38,738 nt of DNA from Ruminiclostridium sp. Its GTDB lineage: Bacteria; Bacillota; Clostridia; Oscillospirales; Ruminococcaceae. The stretch spans positions 1-38,738 of the forward strand of contig JAFPUE010000112.1 in the NCBI GenBank assembly GCA_017395555.1, in the 5' to 3' direction. A program made the position numbers and the translations under genes. The notes below the pieces were generated by a model. It searched no databases, had not been told where the DNA came from, and was given only the letters and a program-made list of their open reading frames with translations. Positions 33,352-38,738 of the stretch are shown here, one piece after another (position 1 is the stretch's first letter; each line of letters starts with the position of its first letter).

Positions 33352-36207
33352 GTGTTTACGTTACTGTTCAGGAAAATGCGCAAGACCAAGTGGATGGTGC
33401 TGTGCCTTTTCATCGGATTTCTTATGGCGGCGGGCATGATGAGCACCGTGCCGATATATATGGACGCTTCTCTCCAGCGCACGCTGATAAAGGACATGGA
33501 GGCGTACCAGCTCAGCTCGGGCGAATACCCGGGCATTTATGCCGTTGAGCGCACATTCCCGGAATCTGCACCGGCATCCGAGCGCATAAAGGAGATAAAC
33601 GAGCTGCCGGCAACGGTAAAAAGCAGGGTGGATTACCTGCCGATACCCGTGGGCGCACAGAAGACGGTACTATTTGACAATATGCTGTATCTTGCGACGG
33701 GCGGCACAAAAGGCACGTCGAACACAAGAATGAAGCTGGCGGCAATGACCGGCTTCACGGAGCATATCAGCATTACAAGCGGAAGGATATACTGCGAGGG
33801 AAGTCTGGCGGAGGACGGCGTTTACGAAGCCGTCGCAAACGAGACCGCACTGCGGAACCTCGGTATAACCCTTGGCGGAGAATACCCAATAAAGGGCGGA
33901 GACACGAGCGCGGGCGATCTTATCGTGCGCGTTGTGGGCATTTACGAGCAGTCAGACCCTACCGACATTTACTGGTCGGAGAAAACGGACGGCTACGCGA
34001 GCGCGCTTATCATTGACTATGACTGCTTCTGCGACAGGCTCGCGGCAACCGGCATGATAAAGCCGGCGAGCATAGCGGCAAGATACGCGCTCGATTACAG
34101 AAAAATGGATATGAATGACCTCGCTTTTGCGGTGAACGCGATAGACGAGGACGCGGAGTTCTACCCGACGCTGAACTGCAAGTTCACGATGGGTGTGCTC
34201 AATATATGGAAAAGCTACGCGAAGGAAGCGGAGAAGCTGACCGGCATACTGTGGGTATTGCAGATACCGACAATGGTCATGCTGGCGTTCTACCTGTTCA
34301 TGGTCTCGCGCCTTAACGTGGAGCAGGAAAAGAACGAGATAGCCGTATTCAAGAGCAGAGGCGCGGGCTCATTGCAGATATTCGGTATGTACGCGCTCGA
34401 AGCGGGCATACTCGGCGTTGTGACGCTTATCTGCGCACCGTTCCTCGGACTGTTGATGTGCCGCTTTCTCGGTGTTTCCGACGGATTTCTCGAATTTGTC
34501 AACAGAACGGGAATATCCGCGAAGATCACGTCCGGCGCGATACTGTACTCGCTGCTTGCGGCGGTGATATTCTTTGCGGCGACGATGATACCGATAATCC
34601 CCGCGTCGAAGCTCTCGATCGTGCAGTACAAGCAGAGCAGAACAAAGGTCATAAGAATGTCGCTCTGGGAAAAGACGGGAATAGATTTCCTGCTTATCGC
34701 GGCGGCGATAGTGTTCTACGCGTTCTACACAGCGGATGAGCAGATCTCGACAGTCTCCACGGGGGATATAAACCCGCTGTTCTTTATTTTCTCCACCTGC
34801 CTTATTTTCGGGCTCGGACTGCTTTTCATACGCGTTTACCCGTACCTGCTGAACCTGATATATATTGTGTTCAAGCCGCTGTGGACACCGGCGCAGTATA
34901 TGGCGATAACCACGGTCTGCCGCTCACAGGGCGGACGCGAGCGTTTTCTTATGCTGTTCCTTGTGGTGACATTCTCGCTCGGTATCTTCTCCGCGAACAC
35001 CGCACGCACGATAAATGACCAGAAGGAAGACCGCATACGCTACGCTGACGGAGCCGACATTGTGCTGAAAGAATACTGGCTCGAAGCGACATCCACGGAG
35101 CCCGGCGCACAGGTCTCCGGCTACGTTGAGCGCGATTTTGAGCGCTTTGAGGAGCTTGAAGGCGTTGAGACAGCGACGAAGGTGCTGGTAAACAAGAAAG
35201 CAAAGGTCACCGTTGACAACAAGACGGAGAGCAACGTGACGCTGATGTCTGTGGAACCGTACAAATTCGCGAACACGGCATGGTTCAGGAACGATCTGCT
35301 GCCGGTGCATTGGTGGAACTACATCAAGGCGCTGCAGGATTACCCGTCCGGCGTTATCATCTCTCGGGCGCTCGCGGACAAGTACGAGATACAGCTCGGC
35401 GACGCGATAGATATAAGGTGGTCCGCAAACGAAAAGATAAGCGCACCCGTCCTCGCGGTGGTGGATTACTGGCCGGGCATAAACCCGAACGTTTCCGCGA
35501 ACACGGGCAAGAACAACAAAAAAACCGCAAAGAACGAGGAGACCGGCGAGGAAGACGAAGAGCTGATAACCTCGTATGCCGTGAACTGCTTCGCGGTGAT
35601 GAATTATTATTACACGAGCTCGGTATCAGATCTCGAACCGTATGAGGTGTGGATAAAGCTGAAGGAGGGCGCGTCGAGCTCCGCGCTGTACAGCGACATA
35701 TCGGCAAAGCGAATGCCGATAGAGAAGATAACGGACGCGTCGCAGCAGCTCATAACGGTTAAGAACCAGCCGCAGCTTCAGGGCATGAACGGTGCGCTGA
35801 CGCTCAGCTTCGTGGTCATAATGATAATGACGATCATCGGATTTCTGATATACTGGATACTCTCGATACGCAGCCGCACGCTGCAGTTCGGCATACTGCG
35901 AGCTATGGGCGTGACGTTCCGCGAAATAATCGGAATGATCGGTTACGAGCAGATACTTGTGTCGGGCGTTTCGCTTGCAATGTCGTTTGTTATAGGCGGC
36001 ATAGCGAGTGATATGTTCGTACCGCTTTTCCGCTCGATGTACAATCCCGCCGATCAGGTGCCGCCGTTCCTCGTTGCCGCGTCGCAGAGCGACTACATCA
36101 AGCTGTATGTGATAATCGTGCTCATGCTCGGCGGCGGTTTCGCTATCCTGGGCGCGCTTATCCGTAAGATCAACATCAACAAAGCCTTAAAGCTCGGCGA
36201 AGATTGA
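33352..36207 (+). CDS. FtsX/MacB-type ABC permease
   Basis: A 951-residue membrane protein with two FtsX-like permease modules. A first helix (about 14-36, WMVLCLFIGFLMAAGMM) is followed by a large extracellular domain of about 250 residues. Three helices follow (about 300-420), then a second half from AQYMAITTVCRSQGGRER with another large extracellular domain. It ends with three helices, including the family pattern LQFGILRAMGVTFREI. A low-complexity, charged loop (NTGKNNKKTAKNEETGEEDE) lies near residue 720. The start is GTG, with AGGAG nine bases upstream. No ATPase gene adjoins it, so the partner must be encoded elsewhere. Likely cargo, judged only from the adaptor pairing, is a lipid, peptide or antibiotic. 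Confidence 0.92.
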   Translation: MFTLLFRKMRKTKWMVLCLFIGFLMAAGMMSTVPIYMDASLQRTLIKDMEAYQLSSGEYPGIYAVERTFPESAPASERIKEINELPATVKSRVDYLPIPVGAQKTVLFDNMLYLATGGTKGTSNTRMKLAAMTGFTEHISITSGRIYCEGSLAEDGVYEAVANETALRNLGITLGGEYPIKGGDTSAGDLIVRVVGIYEQSDPTDIYWSEKTDGYASALIIDYDCFCDRLAATGMIKPASIAARYALDYRKMDMNDLAFAVNAIDEDAEFYPTLNCKFTMGVLNIWKSYAKEAEKLTGILWVLQIPTMVMLAFYLFMVSRLNVEQEKNEIAVFKSRGAGSLQIFGMYALEAGILGVVTLICAPFLGLLMCRFLGVSDGFLEFVNRTGISAKITSGAILYSLLAAVIFFAATMIPIIPASKLSIVQYKQSRTKVIRMSLWEKTGIDFLLIAAAIVFYAFYTADEQISTVSTGDINPLFFIFSTCLIFGLGLLFIRVYPYLLNLIYIVFKPLWTPAQYMAITTVCRSQGGRERFLMLFLVVTFSLGIFSANTARTINDQKEDRIRYADGADIVLKEYWLEATSTEPGAQVSGYVERDFERFEELEGVETATKVLVNKKAKVTVDNKTESNVTLMSVEPYKFANTAWFRNDLLPVHWWNYIKALQDYPSGVIISRALADKYEIQLGDAIDIRWSANEKISAPVLAVVDYWPGINPNVSANTGKNNKKTAKNEETGEEDEELITSYAVNCFAVMNYYYTSSVSDLEPYEVWIKLKEGASSSALYSDISAKRMPIEKITDASQQLITVKNQPQLQGMNGALTLSFVVIMIMTIIGFLIYWILSIRSRTLQFGILRAMGVTFREIIGMIGYEQILVSGVSLAMSFVIGGIASDMFVPLFRSMYNPADQVPPFLVAASQSDYIKLYVIIVLMLGGGFAILGALIRKININKALKLGED

Positions 36208-36448
36208 GCGGGGAACGCCCCGCGGCGTTATGCGTAGCGACATCCTTCTACCGGCGGGTGCAGCACCACGGATAGTTATTCCCTGCAAAATCAAGGTTAA
36301 ATTCAATCTTGCCGGTAAATATCCGCGAAGCGCAAAGCAGGATGCTTTGTGTTCGTCCCCAAACGCTGCAAGGATGCGGCGATATAAAAAACGAACGAGA
36401 TAACCACAATTATCAATTGTCAATTATTATATTCTGGAAGGTGAATAA
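36208..36448 (+). other. Intergenic region upstream of iorA with stacked hairpins
   Basis: The region opens directly after the permease stop with GCGGGG-AACG-CCCCGC (36208-36223), lacking a T run, so at best it is a weak terminator. At 36333-36396 lie two hairpins related to those in repeat copy C: CAAAGC-AGGAT-GCTTTG, then GTTCGT/ACGAAC arms around a CGCTGC/GCGGCG tip. An AT-rich stretch (36404-36434) precedes the iorA ribosome site. I could not fix a convincing promoter; a TATATT near 36426 has no good -35. Confidence 0.6.
36333..36396. repeat. Solo hairpin module related to the intergenic repeat
   Basis: Hairpin one is CAAAGC-AGGAT-GCTTTG (36333-36349). Hairpin two has outer arms GTTCGT (36351-36356) and ACGAAC (36391-36396), an A-rich internal loop (CCCCAAA opposite ATATAAAAA), and inner arms CGCTGC/GCGGCG. 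The order, loop sequences and spacing match the inserted unit of copy C at 27325-27387, while nearly every stem base differs. Confidence 0.7.
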
Positions 36449-38266
36449 ATGCATAAGGAATTTTTAATGGGGAACGCCGCTATTGCGCGCGGAGCGATAG
36501 CCGCAGGTCTGAACCTCGTTTCAGGCTACCCGGGAACGCCCTCTACGGAGGTGCTTGAAACGTCCGCAAAATGCAACAAGGGCTCGATGTATGTCGAGTG
36601 GTCAGTGAACGAAAAGGCGGCTATGGAGCTCGCAGCCGGAGCCGCATACTGCGGTGCGCGGACAATGGTGACAATGAAGCAGGTTGGACTGAACGTCGCG
36701 TCAGATCCGCTGATGAGCCTTGCGTATATCGGCGTAAAGGGCGGTATGGTAGTGCTCGTCGCAGATGACCCCGGTCCTATATCCTCGCAGACCGAGCAGG
36801 ATACCCGCACATTCGCCGCGTTCTCGAAGCTGCCCTGCTTTGACCCGTCCGGCGTGCAGGAAGCGTATGATATGATAGGTGAGGCGTTCGAGCTTTCCGA
36901 AAAATACCATACTCCCGTGCTGTTCCGTCCCACGACCCGCGTCTGTCACGGCTATGCGTCAATTACAGTGAAGGACGAGAACGAGTATAGGACAAACAAA
37001 CCGGAGGGCTTTGTACGCGACCCGTCGAAATGGGTAATATTCCCGCGGCTCTCGTACAACGCGCATATACACATCGAGGACAGGAATGTGAAGCTGTCGG
37101 AGGAGCTTTCCGATTACAGCCGCAACCTTATCATACCGGAAAAAGCTGAAGGCTGCCGCAAGGGCATTGCCACCCACGGTATCAGCTTCACTTACGTCAC
37201 CGAAGCGCTGCGGGACAAGCAGGCTCCGCGCGTTATGAAGGTCACCACGCCGTTCCCGTTTCCGGAGCAGGCGGCGCTGCGCTTCCTCAAAGGGCTTGAC
37301 GAGGTGCTTTGCATTGAGGAGCTTGACCCCGTTATCGAGCGGGAGCTCACATATATCTGCGGAAAATACGGGCTGAACGTGAAGATACGCGGAAAGCTGA
37401 CGCACGACGTAAAGAACGCCGGCGAGAACACCTGCGGCTCCGTCGCGGAGAACATCGCCGCGTTTATGGGCTGGGAAAAGCCGGCAATTCCCGAAACGGA
37501 AGAAGCTCCCGCCCTGCCCGTCCGTCCGCCGGTGCTGTGTGCGGGGTGTCCGCACCGCGCATCGTTCTTCGCGGTAAAGGAAGCTATGAAGGGTAAGAAA
37601 GCCGTGTTCTGCGGCGATATCGGCTGCTACACGCTCGGAAACGCTATGCCGCTCGATATGGTTGACACCTGCCTGTGCATGGGCGCGGGCGTGAACATCA
37701 CGCAGGGCATAGGTCACATCGAACCCGATACTGTCTGCTTCGCGTTCGTGGGCGACTCGACGTTCTTCGCGTCGGCGATAACCGGAGCCGTGAACGCGGT
37801 ATATAATCAGGCGGATATGACGCTCGTGATACTCGACAACTCCACCACCGCTATGACCGGACACCAACCGCACCCCGGTACCGGAAGAACGGTCATGGGC
37901 GAGATCGTCGAAAAGATAGACATTACCGCCGTGCTGCACGGTATCGGCGTAAAGACAGTCGAGACAGTCGATCCGCTTGACCTGAAAAACGCGGTAGAGA
38001 CGGTAAAACGCGTTGCCGCGGAAAAAGGCGTGAAGGCGATAATATTCAGATCGCCGTGCGCGGTGATAATAAAACCGAAAAAGCCGGCAGTTATAGACGC
38101 GGGAAAATGCACGGGCTGCAAGCGCTGCATAAAGGCGCTGGGCTGTCCGGGAATCGTGCTTCGTGACGGACGCCCGGCGATCGAGAACTCGCTGTGTACG
38201 GGCTGCGGTCTGTGCTCGCAGGTTTGCGCGTTCGGGGCGATAAACACGGCAAAGGAGGGCGAATGA
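36449..38266 (+). CDS. iorA: Indolepyruvate:ferredoxin oxidoreductase, alpha subunit
   Basis: TPP-dependent subunit that oxidatively decarboxylates aryl 2-oxoacids from Trp, Phe and Tyr to acyl-CoA, passing electrons to ferredoxin. In some organisms it runs in reverse to make aromatic amino acids. The 605-residue protein starts with GNAAIARGAIAAGLNLVSGYPGTPSTE, contains the CoA/TPP regions (PVLCAGCPHRASFF, FCGDIGCYTLGNAMP, GDSTFFASAITGAVNAVYN) and ends in a ferredoxin domain. That domain has two 4Fe-4S motifs, CTGCKRCIKALGCP and CTGCGLCSQVCAF. GGAAGGTG precedes the ATG. Its stop is one base from the iorB start. Confidence 0.98.
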   Translation: MHKEFLMGNAAIARGAIAAGLNLVSGYPGTPSTEVLETSAKCNKGSMYVEWSVNEKAAMELAAGAAYCGARTMVTMKQVGLNVASDPLMSLAYIGVKGGMVVLVADDPGPISSQTEQDTRTFAAFSKLPCFDPSGVQEAYDMIGEAFELSEKYHTPVLFRPTTRVCHGYASITVKDENEYRTNKPEGFVRDPSKWVIFPRLSYNAHIHIEDRNVKLSEELSDYSRNLIIPEKAEGCRKGIATHGISFTYVTEALRDKQAPRVMKVTTPFPFPEQAALRFLKGLDEVLCIEELDPVIERELTYICGKYGLNVKIRGKLTHDVKNAGENTCGSVAENIAAFMGWEKPAIPETEEAPALPVRPPVLCAGCPHRASFFAVKEAMKGKKAVFCGDIGCYTLGNAMPLDMVDTCLCMGAGVNITQGIGHIEPDTVCFAFVGDSTFFASAITGAVNAVYNQADMTLVILDNSTTAMTGHQPHPGTGRTVMGEIVEKIDITAVLHGIGVKTVETVDPLDLKNAVETVKRVAAEKGVKAIIFRSPCAVIIKPKKPAVIDAGKCTGCKRCIKALGCPGIVLRDGRPAIENSLCTGCGLCSQVCAFGAINTAKEGE

Positions 38267-38267
38267 T

Positions 38268-38738
38268 ATGCGGACAAACATAATGATATGCGGTGTCGGC
38301 GGTCAGGGAATCGTCCTCACCTCGAAGCTGATAGCGGCGACAGCCGTTGCCCACGATATCCCCGTAATGAGCGCAGAAACGATAGGAATGGCGCAGAAGG
38401 GCGGCAGCGTGTTCAGCTTCCTGCGCGTCGGTGAAGGCATAAGCTGCCCGATGTTCGGAGAGGGCGAAGCCGATATACTGATAGGCTTTGAACCGTCGGA
38501 AGCGGTGAGAATGTTCCGCTATCTGAAAAAGGTCGGCACCGCGATAGTGAACACGCACCCGATAATGCCCGTCACGGCGGCGCTGACCGGCTCGGATTAC
38601 GACGGCGCGGATATGCTGGAATATCTGAAACGAAACGCCGGAAAGCTCGTACTTATCGATGGCGAAAAGGCGATGACCGAGATAGGCTCGCCGAAGGTGC
38701 TGAACATGGTCATGCTCGGCGCGGCGGTAGCTACGGGG
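38268..38738 (+). CDS. iorB: Indolepyruvate:ferredoxin oxidoreductase, beta subunit (cut by window end)
   Basis: The gamma-type partner domain of IorA. The 157 visible residues begin NIMICGVGGQGIVLTSKLIA, the Gly-rich family start, and continue with SAETIGMAQKGGSVFSFLRV and ADILIGFEPSEAVRMF, all characteristic. The full protein is usually about 190 residues, so some 30-40 are missing at the right edge. The ATG at 38268 has AAAGGAGGG upstream. An earlier ATG at 38263 overlaps the iorA stop but leads to a stop after six codons. Confidence 0.97.
   Translation, partial: MRTNIMICGVGGQGIVLTSKLIAATAVAHDIPVMSAETIGMAQKGGSVFSFLRVGEGISCPMFGEGEADILIGFEPSEAVRMFRYLKKVGTAIVNTHPIMPVTAALTGSDYDGADMLEYLKRNAGKLVLIDGEKAMTEIGSPKVLNMVMLGAAVATG

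Noticed and set aside
36187-36423. A 78-codon minus-strand frame in the region before iorA
   Set aside because: It covers hairpin-rich non-coding DNA, starts in AT-rich sequence and shows no family features.
36404-36434. TTGACA-like hexamer in the AATTGACAATTG palindrome before iorA
   Set aside because: On neither strand is there an acceptable -10 at 16-18 bp, so I did not call a promoter.

Overview
The window looks like a chromosomal segment from a low-to-mid GC Clostridia, most likely Oscillospiraceae/Ruminococcaceae (a Ruminococcus or [Eubacterium] siraeum-like gut anaerobe). The reasons are the hrcA-grpE-dnaK-dnaJ heat-shock operon under a CIRCE operator, biotin-dependent Na+ pump subunits, ferredoxin-linked indolepyruvate oxidoreductase genes, a FeoA-FeoB fusion, and promoters that are nearly all TTGA(C/A)x-N17-(TGN)TATAAT. 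The taxon is inferred from gene content and style, not from a search. I saw no tRNA, CRISPR array, transposase or phage gene.

Layout. 1-330: a leftward leader with tandem consensus promoters, probably feeding an rRNA operon that lies beyond base 1. 437-2353 (-): a membrane-bound GGDEF diguanylate cyclase. 2573-7487 (-): hrcA-grpE-dnaK-dnaJ, with a perfect CIRCE overlapped by a second degenerate one. 8102-8617 (+): a small nitroreductase. 8753-13036 (+): a 1427-residue FtsX-type ABC permease carrying an extracellular coiled coil of about 600 residues. 13071-15341 (+): an unknown polytopic membrane protein and a K+ channel. 15437-17269 (+): a secreted repeat protein. 17311-20627 (-): an HD-GYP phosphodiesterase, the FeoA-FeoB ferrous iron transporter and a 48-residue Cys-rich Feo partner. 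21173-27161 (+): a tight run of CBS protein, MoxR ATPase, DUF58, transglutaminase, biotin ligase and BioY. 27672-30041 (+): glycogen phosphorylase. 30406-32063 (-): beta and gamma subunits of a Na+-pumping decarboxylase. 32347-36207 (+): a lipoprotein membrane-fusion protein and a second FtsX permease. 36449-end (+): iorA and a truncated iorB.

The most unusual content is not protein coding. A repeat of about 348 bp with 17-bp terminal inverted repeats occurs three times (7661-8008, 20738-21086, and inverted at 27163-27586). It is packed with hairpins whose stems change by compensation while loops stay constant. In all three places, whichever way the element faces, the same terminal motif lies 41-42 bp upstream of the -35 box of a rightward gene. 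Copy C contains a hairpin nested in the loop of another hairpin, and a related two-hairpin module stands alone upstream of iorA. A second, GC-rich repeat forms a mirror-image pair between the convergent glgP and decarboxylase genes.

Functional links: a c-di-GMP synthase (GGDEF) and a degrading enzyme (HD-GYP) are both present, and the latter is apparently co-transcribed with Fe(II) uptake. Biotin ligase and biotin uptake lie near a biotin-dependent Na+ pump whose alpha subunit is not here. Two large ABC permeases lack an ATPase in the window.
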